A program made the translations under genes and the position numbers. The notes beneath the pieces are model-generated. The model was not told the DNA's origin. It ran no database searches and was given only the letters and a program-made list of their open reading frames with translations. Shown one piece after another: positions 53,599 to 62,200 of a stretch of DNA of 64,000 nucleotides. Source of the DNA: Terriglobia bacterium (GTDB taxonomy: Bacteria; Acidobacteriota; Terriglobia; Terriglobales; Acidobacteriaceae); the NCBI GenBank assembly GCA_020073645.1, contig JAIQET010000007.1, positions 23,438 through 87,437 of the forward strand, read 5' to 3'. Positions within the stretch are counted from its first letter, which is position 1. Each line of letters starts with the position of its first letter.

Positions 53599-53876
53599 GA
53601 TTGTGCAATCGGGTAATTGTGTAATTGGGTAATTTAAGAGACCACTCTCCGGGTAGTGGTGCAGTTTGTGGCCGTACGATCGCTTTCTTTGCGCCCTTTG
53701 CGAATCCTTCGCGTGCTTTGCGGTTTAAGACCTTTTACCGCAAAGCTCGCCAAGAAGACCGCAAAGTCCGCAACGCACGAGGTGGTCGAGATTCTCAGAC
53801 TGCACTACTACTATTCCCCGAATGGGTTCGCAAATTACCCAATTACAAAATTACCCGATTACAAAATTACGAAATC
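53599..53876 (+). repeat. Nested pair of word-iterated hairpins
   Basis: The outer arms are built of AATTACCC words: GATTGTGCAATCGGGTAATT at 53599 and its inverse ending at 53876 (AATTACCCGATTACAAAATT and so on). Inside lies a second, unrelated hairpin of CCGCAAAG words (53687-53723 against 53737-53766) like that at 40285-40369. The outer right arm supplies the stop codon of the metallo-beta-lactamase gene. This gap holds no other gene. Confidence 0.85.
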
Positions 53877-55300
53877 TGTATCTTCTGCATCCACTGGGCA
53901 ATCTGCACATTCCATCCCAGCTCTTTGCTCATGGTATCGCGCAACTGCGATGCCGCCGCCGGCTCCCCGTGCACCAAAAACGTCGTGCCTGGCCTCCTGG
54001 GGAACGTATGCAGCCACTCCAGCAGTTCCGGCGGGTCGGCGTGATCGCTGAACTGTTCGAAAGCCGCAATCTGCGCCCGGATCGACACTATCTGCCCGAA
54101 GATCTTCACCTCCGGCGCCCCGCTCTTGATGGTAAACCCCCGCGTCCCCGGCGCCTGGAACCCGATGAACATCACCGTGTTCCTCGGATCGGGCAGCCGC
54201 TGCGCCAAGTGATGCAGAATGCGCCCGCCCGTCACCATCCCGCTGGAAGAGATAATGATCGAGGGAAATTTCGTATCGTTGATTTTTTTCGACTCCTCGG
54301 GCGTGGAGGCGAACGTCAGTTCCTTCCATTCCATGGGTGATCCGCAGTTCTTGATCAGTTGCCGCGTCTCGTCGCTGTATTCTTCGCTGTGCTTCAGGAA
54401 AATCTGCACCGCCTGGATGGCCATCGGGCTGTCACAGTACACGGGAATACTGGGGAGCTGCCCGGCCAGCATCATCTGCTTCAGCATGAACAGCAGCTTC
54501 TGCGTCCGCTCCACCGCGAACGCCGGCACGATGACGCTGCCTCCGCGGGCCACCGTCTGCTTGATCAGCGCTGCCATCTCCGGCCGCGGATCGGTCGAGG
54601 GATGAAGCCGGTTGCCGTAGGTTGATTCCATCACCAGCACATCGGCCGTCTCACCCTCCGTGGGCCCGGAGTGCACCACTTTGCCCGGCGCCAGGTTCTG
54701 GTTGCGTACCCGCCCGATGTCACCGGTAAACAGCAGTCTCCGGATCTGCCCGTTGGTGCTGAGCGTAAGCTCGACCATCGACGATCCCAGAATGTGCGCC
54801 GCCCTGACAAAGCGGAACGAAATTTCCGGGCAGAGCTGCCTGGCCTCTCCGAACGGCACCGGGCGGAAGTACCGCAGCGCTTCCTGCGCTTCTTCCAACG
54901 TGTACAGCGGCAACGCGGGAACGTGTTTCGACATCCTGGTTTTGTTGTAGAACGCCGCATCTTCTTCCTGCAGATGGCCGGAATCCGGAAGGATGACACC
55001 GCACAAATCAATGGTTGCCGGCGTGGCATAGATCGGCCCGCGGAACCCTTCCTTCACCAGTCGTGGAATCCAGCCGCAGTGGTCCAGGTGCGCGTGCGTC
55101 AGAACCACAGCATCAATTTCCCGCGCCGGAACCGGCGTGTCCTGCCAGTTGCGCTCCCGCCATTCCTTCGGTCCCTGGAACATCCCGCAGTCGATCAGAG
55201 TTTGACAACCATTTTTCCCGCTGGGATCTGGGCTGCTGTTGATCAGGTGCTTCGAGCCAGTGACCGTTCCCGCCGCGCCAAGAAACTGGATGTAGGCCAA
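53867..55300 (-). CDS. Beta-CASP metallo-beta-lactamase, RNA-processing type
   Basis: This is a CPSF/RNase J-like nuclease (477 aa). Metallo-beta-lactamase motifs are FLGAAGTVTGSKHLI, the zinc motif THAHLDHCGW, and VRAAHILGSS and FTGDIGR. The beta-CASP part has GGSVIVPAFAVERTQKLLFMLK, SSSGMVTGGRILHHL, IRAQIAAFEQFSDHAD and FLVHGEP. It should cleave RNA as an endo- or exonuclease. The last residues (IQIS and the stop) come from the repeat arm at 53867-53876. Confidence 0.92.
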   Translation of the reverse strand: MAYIQFLGAAGTVTGSKHLINSSPDPSGKNGCQTLIDCGMFQGPKEWRERNWQDTPVPAREIDAVVLTHAHLDHCGWIPRLVKEGFRGPIYATPATIDLCGVILPDSGHLQEEDAAFYNKTRMSKHVPALPLYTLEEAQEALRYFRPVPFGEARQLCPEISFRFVRAAHILGSSMVELTLSTNGQIRRLLFTGDIGRVRNQNLAPGKVVHSGPTEGETADVLVMESTYGNRLHPSTDPRPEMAALIKQTVARGGSVIVPAFAVERTQKLLFMLKQMMLAGQLPSIPVYCDSPMAIQAVQIFLKHSEEYSDETRQLIKNCGSPMEWKELTFASTPEESKKINDTKFPSIIISSSGMVTGGRILHHLAQRLPDPRNTVMFIGFQAPGTRGFTIKSGAPEVKIFGQIVSIRAQIAAFEQFSDHADPPELLEWLHTFPRRPGTTFLVHGEPAAASQLRDTMSKELGWNVQIAQWMQKIQIS

Positions 55301-55334
55301 GTCTTGCCTCCGGAGAGTTTCGATTTTACCTTGC

Positions 55335-55417
55335 GATTTTCAATTGCCAATTGCCAATTTCCAATTGCGGCGCCGTTGCACTTCAATCGGCAATTGGCAA
55401 TCGGAAATTGACAATCA
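55335..55417 (+). repeat. Long hairpin of CAATTGCC words, copy 2
   Basis: GATTTTCAATTGCCAATTGC from 55335 is inverted at 55385-55417, with an 18-base centre GCGGCGCCGTTGCACTTC. It lies between the beta-CASP start and the M1-like gene end; the last three bases are the M1 stop codon in reverse. The first copy is at 44006-44082. Confidence 0.88.
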
Positions 55418-57133
55418 CTTGGGGAGAGTGCCAACTTCAATCTTCAAGATGTTATTGCTCATGTCGCTCTCCGGCACGCTGCCATCGTTCACCATGACCT
55501 CCTGCGGCGCCGTTGGGGCTTCAATCCGCACCACTGCCTTCGACTTCGCTCGCACCTCCAGCCGCTTGGTGATTTCTCCTCCCTCCACCCGCAGCGTTAC
55601 CGGCACTTCGGTGCCAGCCTCACCCAGGTTCTCCACCGAAACGGTGACCACATAGCCGCCCCCAACGGTTGCCCGCGGAAACGCCGACTCCACCCGAAAA
55701 TCCGGTAACCCGCGGTCCCGGTAGACCCAGTCATCGAAAAACCATTCCAGGTCCCGCTTGCTCTGCGCCTCGACTAGGCGCTGCACGTAGGAAGGCGCTT
55801 TGTCCTCCTCCGCCCGGTACGCTGCCAGCGCCTTCTTCAGTGCCGCTTCGCCCACCATATCGTGCAGCATCCACCAGACATACATCGCTTTGCTGCGGTA
55901 TAGCTCCTCCACGCTGGTATTGATCAGCGATTCCCGCGCCGCCGAGCCCTTGTCGTGCTCAGCCTTGATGGTGTTCTCGGCGTTGGCCACCGCCGTGCGG
56001 TGCTGCGCCATGAAATCCAGCGCAGCCTTGCGTCCGCTCTGCTGCTCGCGGTAAGCCGCCTGCGCAAAGTGCGCCAGCCCTTCATAGATCCATGAGCGTG
56101 ACGACGGAAACGCGGCGTGCGTGAGCTGGTGGACCGCCGTCATTTGTGTTAGTCGGGAATCAGCGGATGGGCTCAGTGGCGTCAGCAGCATGCTGCCACT
56201 CTCGAACGGCGGAGCTTGCGGATCGGCGAGCTCCGCAACTACCGCCTTCCCCCGGGGAGCGCCAAACCATTCGGCAACGAACGGAGCAACCAACTCCGCC
56301 GCCAGGGCGTAGTCTTCCGCGGCCGGTTTGTGACCGGGGAGATAGTGGATCGCCACGGCAGGGCGATCCAACGTCGAGTAGTCGCTGAGAACGAATGCGG
56401 GTGTGGTTTGTCCCAGTGGAGCAAAAGTGTGTTCTTCGCAGTCCGCCCCGGCTGTAGTGGATGATGGACTCGTGCCCGCCGCACTTCCGTGCTCATCGTT
56501 CATCAATCCGGTGAGAGATGTGGTGCAGAAATTCAAAACCGCCTGCGACGCCGCTTCCTTCTCCTTCCACCGCCCCACGGTTTCGAACAAACTATTTCCA
56601 TCCGCCAGGTCGGCCGACTCCGTCGCCACCGGATACCACACTACGTATCCAATCCCCCGCACCGCGCTGAACGACTTGCCGATCTGGTCCCAGTCGGTGT
56701 GTTTGGCCGCGTCCTCCGGGACCCCAATCCCCGTCAGCCGCGTGATGTCGAGCGGGATCGTGCCCTCGTAGCCGACCTCGACTTCAACCATGCCGTTGGG
56801 CGCAATCGGCTGCGGCAACGTCACAATCGCCTCCGACAGCGCGCCGGTGTGATCAATGTCCGAGAGATAAGGTTGCGAAACAAATTGCACTGCCTTGCCG
56901 CCAACCTGAATAGAGCGCCAGTCAAGGCTGGAGGAAATCTGCAGGAAGACGTTTTTCTGCGGAGATGCCGAGTCGTTACGCAGAGTGATCCTGCCCCGCA
57001 CCGCCAGTCGCTGCTGCTCGGGCTCGACCCGGACATCCAAATCGTAGTTGGTGAAGGTAAACGCCTCGCGGTCGAGTGCAAATGCATTCACCACCGAGGC
57101 ACAAAGGACACAGAACACGCAAAAGAACTTCAT
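55415..57133 (-). CDS. M1-family aminopeptidase homologue with altered zinc motif
   Basis: This secreted protein (572 aa) resembles M1 peptidases: signal peptide FCVFCVLCASVVNAFA, a beta-rich N-terminal domain (FTNYDLDVRVEPEQQRLAVRGRITLRND), and a catalytic-domain segment AVHQLTHAAFPSSRSWIYEGLAHFAQAA. The usual HExxH is HQLTH here, with Gln replacing the catalytic Glu, while the downstream WIYEGLAHF keeps the third zinc-ligand Glu. It may bind zinc but is unlikely to be a normal peptidase. The start overlaps the rlmB stop (ATGA). Confidence 0.85.
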   Translation of the reverse strand: MKFFCVFCVLCASVVNAFALDREAFTFTNYDLDVRVEPEQQRLAVRGRITLRNDSASPQKNVFLQISSSLDWRSIQVGGKAVQFVSQPYLSDIDHTGALSEAIVTLPQPIAPNGMVEVEVGYEGTIPLDITRLTGIGVPEDAAKHTDWDQIGKSFSAVRGIGYVVWYPVATESADLADGNSLFETVGRWKEKEAASQAVLNFCTTSLTGLMNDEHGSAAGTSPSSTTAGADCEEHTFAPLGQTTPAFVLSDYSTLDRPAVAIHYLPGHKPAAEDYALAAELVAPFVAEWFGAPRGKAVVAELADPQAPPFESGSMLLTPLSPSADSRLTQMTAVHQLTHAAFPSSRSWIYEGLAHFAQAAYREQQSGRKAALDFMAQHRTAVANAENTIKAEHDKGSAARESLINTSVEELYRSKAMYVWWMLHDMVGEAALKKALAAYRAEEDKAPSYVQRLVEAQSKRDLEWFFDDWVYRDRGLPDFRVESAFPRATVGGGYVVTVSVENLGEAGTEVPVTLRVEGGEITKRLEVRAKSKAVVRIEAPTAPQEVMVNDGSVPESDMSNNILKIEVGTLPK

Positions 57134-57882
57134 TTTGAATCCTGCGGCTCCGCCTTCTTGCGCCGCTGTCGCACGATCTCATACAGCACCACCGCGGCGG
57201 CGACCGACACATTCAGCGACGGCACCTTGCCCAGCATCGGTATCGAAACCAGGAAATCGCACTTCTTGCGCACCAAGTCGTGGACGCCCTTGCCTTCCGC
57301 GCCCAGCACGATAGCGCAATCCATGTTGTAGTCGAGCGAGTCGTAGGTTTGCGTCCCGCGCTCATCAAGTCCGACAATCCACAGATTGCGGTCTTTCAGT
57401 TCTTCCACCGTACGTGCAATGTTCGTGACCTTGGCAATGGGTAAATGCTCGCTCGCGCCCGCCGAAGCCTTGGTTACCGTCGGGGTCACTCCGACGGCCC
57501 GCCGCTCGGGAATCACCACCCCATCCGCCCCAGCCGCGTCCGCCGTGCGCAAGATCGCGCCCAGGTTGTGCGGATCCTCAATACCGTCCAGCACCACCAG
57601 CAACGAATACTGCCCGCGCTTGGCCGCGATCACGTCGTCAAGATCGTTGTACTGCTTTGCCGAAGTAACCGCCACCACGCCTTGGTGCGCATTGTTGCCG
57701 GCCATGCGATCGAGCTCGGGGCGTCCCAGAAAACGCACGGCGACGCCGTTCTTGCGGCACTCGTCAATCACACGCTGCAGCCGCAGATCGTGCCGCTCCT
57801 TGGCCACCCCCACCCACTCAAATGCCCGGCCACGCGCCTTCAGGGCTTCCGCAACAGCATTGATGCCATAAATTATGTTCAT
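57130..57882 (-). CDS. rlmB: 23S rRNA 2'-O-ribose methyltransferase (SpoU family)
   Basis: This is a SPOUT-fold methyltransferase acting on rRNA ribose. The N-terminal substrate-binding domain begins MNIIYGINAVAEALKARG. SpoU motif 1 is VVLDGIEDPHNLGAILRTADAAGADGVVIP, motif 2 is AIVLGAEGKGV and motif 3 is IPMLGKVPSLNVSVAAAVVLYEI. Length (250 aa) and the two-domain layout match RlmB over tRNA-type SpoU enzymes. It is the first gene of a pair with the M1-like gene. Confidence 0.93.
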   Translation of the reverse strand: MNIIYGINAVAEALKARGRAFEWVGVAKERHDLRLQRVIDECRKNGVAVRFLGRPELDRMAGNNAHQGVVAVTSAKQYNDLDDVIAAKRGQYSLLVVLDGIEDPHNLGAILRTADAAGADGVVIPERRAVGVTPTVTKASAGASEHLPIAKVTNIARTVEELKDRNLWIVGLDERGTQTYDSLDYNMDCAIVLGAEGKGVHDLVRKKCDFLVSIPMLGKVPSLNVSVAAAVVLYEIVRQRRKKAEPQDSK

Positions 57883-57971
57883 GAACTTTTCAGTTTACTG
57901 GAGAGCACGGTAAATGGGCGATGGTTAGCAGGTTCGGTCTGCAGGCGGGTTCAGTTTCACGGGGCCGGCGG

Positions 57972-58000
57972 GACCCTTCGACTGCGCTCAGGGCAGGCTG
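57972..58000 (+). repeat. CTTCGACTGCGCTCAGGGC element
   Basis: This GC-rich word (GGACCCTTCGACTGCGCTCA and so on) upstream of the thiolase matches the centre of the repeat within lhr (15638-15660) and a variant at 47207-47233 (GGATCCTTCGCTTCGCTCAG). Confidence 0.7.
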
Positions 58001-58043
58001 CGCTACGGCTGGCCTGCTAGACTACAAGATTTGGAGGTGCCGC

Positions 58044-59225
58044 GTGCACGACGTCTACATCCTCTCCGCGGTCCGCACGCCCATCGGCAAGTTTGGAGGA
58101 TCCCTCGCTTCCCTGACTGCTGCCGACATGGGCGTGGTCGCTGCCAAAGCCGCACTGGAGCGCGCCGGAGTTCGCGCTGACCAGGTCGAGGAAACCATCT
58201 TCGGCAACGCCCGCCAAGCTGGCGGAGGCCCCAATCCTGCCCGCCAGGTTTCCGTCCGCAGCGGTGTCCCGCAGGAAGTCCCGGCGTACACCGTGAACAA
58301 AGCCTGCGCTTCCGGCATGAAGACCATTGCCCTCGGATACCAGGAGATCGCCGTCGGCAACCTCGATTGCGTGCTGGCCGGAGGCACTGAGTCCATGTCC
58401 CGCCTGCCCTACTACCTCGACGGCGCCCGCTGGGGCTACCGCCTGGGCCACCAGGAACTGGTGGACGGCATGTACCGTGACGGCTTTTTCTGTCCTATCG
58501 CCAAAATGATCATGGGCGAAACCGCCGAACTGCTCGCCGAAAAGTACAAGATTTCTCGCGACGAGCAGGATCAGTTTGCTCTCTGCTCGCAGACTCGCGC
58601 CGCCAAAGCCATCGAGGCCGGACGCTTCAAGGATGAAATCGTGCCGGTCACGCTGGAAAGCAAAAAAGGCCCGCAGACCTTCAGCCAGGATGAGCATCCT
58701 TTCATCGGCGCCACGCTGGAGAAGATGGCCAAACTGCCTCCGGTGTTCTCGAAAACCGGCACCATCACCGCCGCCAATTCTTCCGGCATCACCGACGCGG
58801 CCGCTGCCGTCATCATCGCGAGCGAAGCCTTCGTGAAGAAAAATAACCTGAAGCCCCTGGCCCGCATTCTCGCTGCGACCTCCGCCGGCGTGGATGCGCG
58901 CATCATGGGTATCGGCCCCGTCCCCGCCATGCGCAAGATGGAGCAGAAGCACCAGTTCCGGCTCGCGGATTTCGACCTCGTCGAATTGAATGAAGCCTTC
59001 GCCGCCCAGGTGCTGGCCTGCGACCGCGACCTGCACTTCGATCACGACAAGCTCAACGTCAACGGAGGCGCCATCGCGTTAGGCCACCCCATCGGCTGCA
59101 CCGGCACCCGCATCACCGTCACCCTGCTGCACGAAATGCTCAAACGCAAAGCCAAGCGCGGCGTAGCCACGCTCTGCGTAAGCGGAGGCATGGGCATGGC
59201 ATTGGCGCTGGAAAACGTGGCGTAG
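58044..59225 (+). CDS. Acetyl-CoA acetyltransferase (thiolase)
   Basis: This enzyme condenses two acetyl-CoA or cleaves acetoacetyl-CoA. The nucleophilic Cys is in NKACASGMKTIALG, the His of GHPIGCTG and the second Cys of LCVSGGMGMA complete the site, and the N-terminal start is DVYILSAVRTPIGKFGG. GTG 58044 is chosen because GGAGG lies seven bases upstream and the protein begins at the family's first strand; in-frame sequence further upstream is repeat. Length is 393 aa, as usual. No polyhydroxyalkanoate or fatty-acid genes are adjacent. Confidence 0.96.
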   Translation: MHDVYILSAVRTPIGKFGGSLASLTAADMGVVAAKAALERAGVRADQVEETIFGNARQAGGGPNPARQVSVRSGVPQEVPAYTVNKACASGMKTIALGYQEIAVGNLDCVLAGGTESMSRLPYYLDGARWGYRLGHQELVDGMYRDGFFCPIAKMIMGETAELLAEKYKISRDEQDQFALCSQTRAAKAIEAGRFKDEIVPVTLESKKGPQTFSQDEHPFIGATLEKMAKLPPVFSKTGTITAANSSGITDAAAAVIIASEAFVKKNNLKPLARILAATSAGVDARIMGIGPVPAMRKMEQKHQFRLADFDLVELNEAFAAQVLACDRDLHFDHDKLNVNGGAIALGHPIGCTGTRITVTLLHEMLKRKAKRGVATLCVSGGMGMALALENVA

Positions 59226-59254
59226 CGAAGCGTGATTCTTGGCTGGCACGCTGA

Positions 59255-59532
59255 TTTTGGGTGGCGCAGCGCTTCAGCGCTGCGGCAAAGCGCTGATTGA
59301 TCCACTGCTTTGAAAAGGCGCGCCGCAGGTGCCAGCAATGAATACGGGCTTTAGCCCCTAAGGTCCACTGCCGGGTGCAAAATAGAGAGCCTTGTAGCCG
59401 CCGCAAGCATTGTTCAACTTCCGCCGACTTTAGAAGTTTGCGGAAAAGATCTTTTTCGAGGCCCGCAGCTCACCTCAGCGGCTAAAGCCGAATCGATGCG
59501 ACTACGTTACGGCGCGCCTGAAAGGCGCGCCC
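59255..59532 (+). repeat. Composite repeat region after the thiolase
   Basis: This 358-base gap without a gene (59226-59583) holds the same 30-base block as 30802-30831 (59255-59284). It also holds GGGCTTTAGCCCCTAAGG (near 59345), its inverse-like CCTCAGCGGCTAAAGCC (near 59473), and a palindrome GGCGCGCCTGAAAGGCGCGCC (near 59512-59532). These read as several REP-like units in a row. Confidence 0.75.
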
Positions 59533-59583
59533 TTTCAAATCGACGACTGGAAGCCAGGGTTTCAGCAACCCGTGCCTTTGACC

Positions 59584-60057
59584 ATGGACCCCACTCTCCG
59601 TCTCGCCGCCGAGTCCGACGCCGACCTGCTCCTGGAGTTCATGCGGGAGTATTACGCCTTCGACGGCCACCACTTCGATCTTTCCAAAGCGCGCGCCGCA
59701 CTGCTGGGATTGTTACGCGATCCTTCGCTCGGTCGCGTGTGGCTGATCTCCACCGGCCAGGAGGTGGCAGGCTATGTTGTCCTGACGCTCGGCTACAGTC
59801 TGGAATTCCTCGGCCGCGACGCCTTCCTCGACGAGTTTTACCTGCGGGAGAATCATCGCGGCCAAGGCCTGGGCCGAAAGGTCCTCGAACTAGTCGAGGA
59901 GGCCGCGCGCTCCCTCCACGTTCGCGCCCTCCATCTGGAAGCCGTCCGCCGCAACCAAGCCGCTCAGCACTTCTACCGCAAACTCGGCTTCAAAGATCGC
60001 GAGCACTACCTGATGACCAAGTGGATCGACCGAACCAAGCGGAAATCCGGGCATTGA
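59584..60057 (+). CDS. GNAT-family N-acetyltransferase
   Basis: This 157-residue acetyl-CoA-dependent transferase has the acetyl-CoA loop FYLRENHRGQGLGRKVLELVEEAA (motif A, Q/RxxGxG/A) and the C-terminal block LHLEAVRRNQAAQHFYRKLGFKDREHYLM (motif B). The central strand YVVLTLGYSLEFLGRDAFLDEF also fits. ATG 59584 begins MDPTLRLAAESDADLL; GTG 59572 is an alternative. The substrate is unknown. Confidence 0.9.
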   Translation: MDPTLRLAAESDADLLLEFMREYYAFDGHHFDLSKARAALLGLLRDPSLGRVWLISTGQEVAGYVVLTLGYSLEFLGRDAFLDEFYLRENHRGQGLGRKVLELVEEAARSLHVRALHLEAVRRNQAAQHFYRKLGFKDREHYLMTKWIDRTKRKSGH

Positions 60058-60101
60058 GTAGATACTAGAAGCCATTAGGCCAACTTTGCTTTGAATCGCG
60101 G

Positions 60102-60929
60102 TCACTTCGTCAGGGCTGCGCTGTGGAGCGCCTCGTAGAAGGCAGAAGAGTCACTACGCCAGCCCACGAAATTAGCGCGGAAGCTGTTCTGGGCGGTGGA
60201 GCACAGAATCTCGGCGAAGCGAGGATCCATCGGGGTCGGTCGTGTCTCCGCATATGGAACGATATCCCAACAAATCAGAGTCTCTTGCCCAAGCCAAACC
60301 ATTCGCTTTGACAGTAACTTCGCGTGTGCTAAGTACTCCTCTAAGTACTTCTCGTTCGGCGGATCTGAAGAAGAGGTAGCGAAGAAAACCATTTCCGAGA
60401 CTGGTTCTTCCTTCCGCCAGTATGGGCGAAGTCCCACTCGTCCGATTCCTTTTCCGGCGATAACCCACGCCGAGGAAGCACTGCCTCTACTCGCAACAAT
60501 CCACGTCAGCGGAGTTTCGAGGCGGTATTGGTTCAACAAAACGGAGCGACCACAAAACAGGTGTGATACGAGGCCAGCCGTCTCGGGGAAAAATAGGAAT
60601 ATCGCCAGCACGCCCCCGGAAGGAATCCAAAGTACCAAGCTGCGTAGTTTCCGGCGCCATGGATGCTCTCGCAACCTCGCTCGCCGGGACCTGCTGGCAA
60701 GCCATTTCTCCGCCTCCGCTACGATCCAGCGGTTGCGTGTCCTCTGGCGAAGATAGATCAGCAGACCAATCATGAAAACATTGCCGAAAACAAGGACAAC
60801 GTCAGCGGCACACCGAAGGTGGAGATTTCTTTCGATGATGTAGGCCATGTACAGGAGAACGCCCAGCACGAGCAGATAGGCCACTACGTAGCCGACCCCG
60901 AAGGCGATGATCATCAGAGTCCTTTTCAT
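60102..60929 (-). CDS. Membrane protein of unknown function
   Basis: This 275-residue protein has three hydrophobic segments in the N-terminal half (MIIAFGVGYVVAYLLVLGVLLYMAYI, VVLVFGNVFMIGLLIYL and LVLWIPSGGVLAIFLFF), then a soluble C-terminal domain with PYWRKEEPVSEMVFFATSSS and FRANFVGWRSDSSAFYEALHS. I recognise no family. Base composition looks lower in G+C than the flanking genes, so it may be acquired. Confidence 0.65.
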   Translation of the reverse strand: MKRTLMIIAFGVGYVVAYLLVLGVLLYMAYIIERNLHLRCAADVVLVFGNVFMIGLLIYLRQRTRNRWIVAEAEKWLASRSRRARLREHPWRRKLRSLVLWIPSGGVLAIFLFFPETAGLVSHLFCGRSVLLNQYRLETPLTWIVASRGSASSAWVIAGKGIGRVGLRPYWRKEEPVSEMVFFATSSSDPPNEKYLEEYLAHAKLLSKRMVWLGQETLICWDIVPYAETRPTPMDPRFAEILCSTAQNSFRANFVGWRSDSSAFYEALHSAALTK

Positions 60930-61113
60930 GCCACTTCCACTCTACTAGACACCAATGGACCAACTTTGTTCGGAGTTTTGAGTTGTGACGTGCATGCCAA
61001 GAAGAGTGCGGTCGTCACTATCTTCATTACTTTCAATAACTTAAGGGTACACAAAACCACCACCACCACCACCCTGCGTCTTTTTCTCCCCCTCCCCCGT
61101 ATACCTATTTAGC

Positions 61114-61707
61114 ATGAACGCCACGGCCTGCTATTTCGTGAACTGGATGGAGCCCGAGAACACTGCCATCGCTCGCGGACTTCGGCGCCACGATCCCGAC
61201 TTGCTGGATCGGCTGATCGAACAGTATCAGCATCGCCTGCTGCGCTATTTGATTTACCTGACCGGCAGCCGCGAAACCGCCGAAGACCTCTTCCAGGAAA
61301 CCTGGCTGCGGGTTCTGGAGCGCGGCGGGCAGTACGACGGCAAGCACAACTTCAGCACCTGGCTGTTCGCGGTGGCGCGCAACCTCACCATCGATCTCCA
61401 GCGCCGCAAGAAGCCGGAGAGCCTGGATACTCCGCGTGGAGAGGACGAAGCCCCGCTCGACATACCCGACAGCGGGCAACCATCTGCCCTGGATGTGGTG
61501 GCCCAACGTGAACTGAGCGAGCGCGTCATGGCGGGGCTGGCCCGCATCCCTGCCGACTACCGCGAAACCATCGTGCTGCGTTTTCACGAGGGACTTTCTT
61601 TGGAAGAAATCGCGACCGTCACCGGCGCCCCGGTGGGCACCGTGAAGTCGCGCCTCTACCGCGGATTGAACGCGTTGATGCCGCGGCTGAAGGGAGCACA
61701 AGGATGA
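61114..61707 (+). CDS. ECF RNA polymerase sigma factor, second
   Basis: This group 4 sigma factor (197 aa) has region 2 as LLDRLIEQYQHRLLRYLIYLTGSRETAEDLFQETWLRVLERGGQYDGKHNFSTWLFAVARNLTIDLQRRKK and region 4 as LARIPADYRETIVLRFHEGLSLEEIATVTGAPVGTVKSRLYRGLNALMPRL. The stop overlaps the anti-sigma ATG (ATGA). A run of six ACC units and pyrimidine-rich sequence lies upstream, but no promoter is obvious. Confidence 0.93.
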   Translation: MNATACYFVNWMEPENTAIARGLRRHDPDLLDRLIEQYQHRLLRYLIYLTGSRETAEDLFQETWLRVLERGGQYDGKHNFSTWLFAVARNLTIDLQRRKKPESLDTPRGEDEAPLDIPDSGQPSALDVVAQRELSERVMAGLARIPADYRETIVLRFHEGLSLEEIATVTGAPVGTVKSRLYRGLNALMPRLKGAQG

Positions 61708-62183
61708 CGCACGATCCTCATCAGCAAGCGCAGGAACTGATTGCCTGCCGGGGCGACGGCCTCACCGAGGCGCAGCAGACCTGGCTCCAGGCGCACCTCG
61801 CGTCCTGCGACTCCTGCCGCGACTACGCCGAGGCTGCCGATCAGTTGGTGCGCGCCCTGCGTTCGGTCCCGATTGCTGCTGATCCGGCGCTGGTGCGCAC
61901 CACCCAGTTGCGGGCCAGGGCGTATGCTCACAAGCTTCAGCAGCAGCAGGAACGCATGTGGCTCATATGGATTTCCTGTGCGGTGGTCACTCTCTTCACC
62001 GCGCTGACGACGCCTCTGCTATGGCAGGGATTCGCCTGGGTGGGGGCATGGATTCGAGTTCCGGCCCTGCTCTGGCAGACGGGCTTTGTCATGTTCTGGA
62101 TTGCACCCGCGCTGGCCGCCAGTCTGCTCTTTGCGGCGCGCGGCACGTTTCTGGGCAGCCGTAACGGTACACCGCAGGGATAG
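61704..62183 (+). CDS. Zinc-finger anti-sigma factor, membrane-bound
   Basis: This 159-residue protein begins with a zf-HC2 domain (HDPHQQAQELIACRGDGLTEAQQTWLQAHLASCDSCRDYAEAADQLVRAL) containing HLASCDSC, then two or three hydrophobic segments (LIWISCAVVTLFTALTTPLL, FVMFWIAPALAASLLFA). It should hold the adjacent ECF sigma at the membrane. It is translationally coupled to the sigma gene and followed by a zinc-ribbon membrane gene 18 bases later, so the three form one operon. Confidence 0.88.
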   Translation: MTHDPHQQAQELIACRGDGLTEAQQTWLQAHLASCDSCRDYAEAADQLVRALRSVPIAADPALVRTTQLRARAYAHKLQQQQERMWLIWISCAVVTLFTALTTPLLWQGFAWVGAWIRVPALLWQTGFVMFWIAPALAASLLFAARGTFLGSRNGTPQG

Positions 62184-62200
62184 CGACAAGGAGAAGGAAA

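Noticed and set aside
57921..58043. 41-residue extension of the thiolase
   Set aside because: It contains the CTTCGACTGCGCTCAGGGC repeat; GTG 58044 has a good Shine-Dalgarno and the right N-terminus.
58017..59045. Long open frame antisense to the thiolase
   Set aside because: It is a shadow of thiolase codon bias, Gly/Ala/His-rich with no family resemblance.
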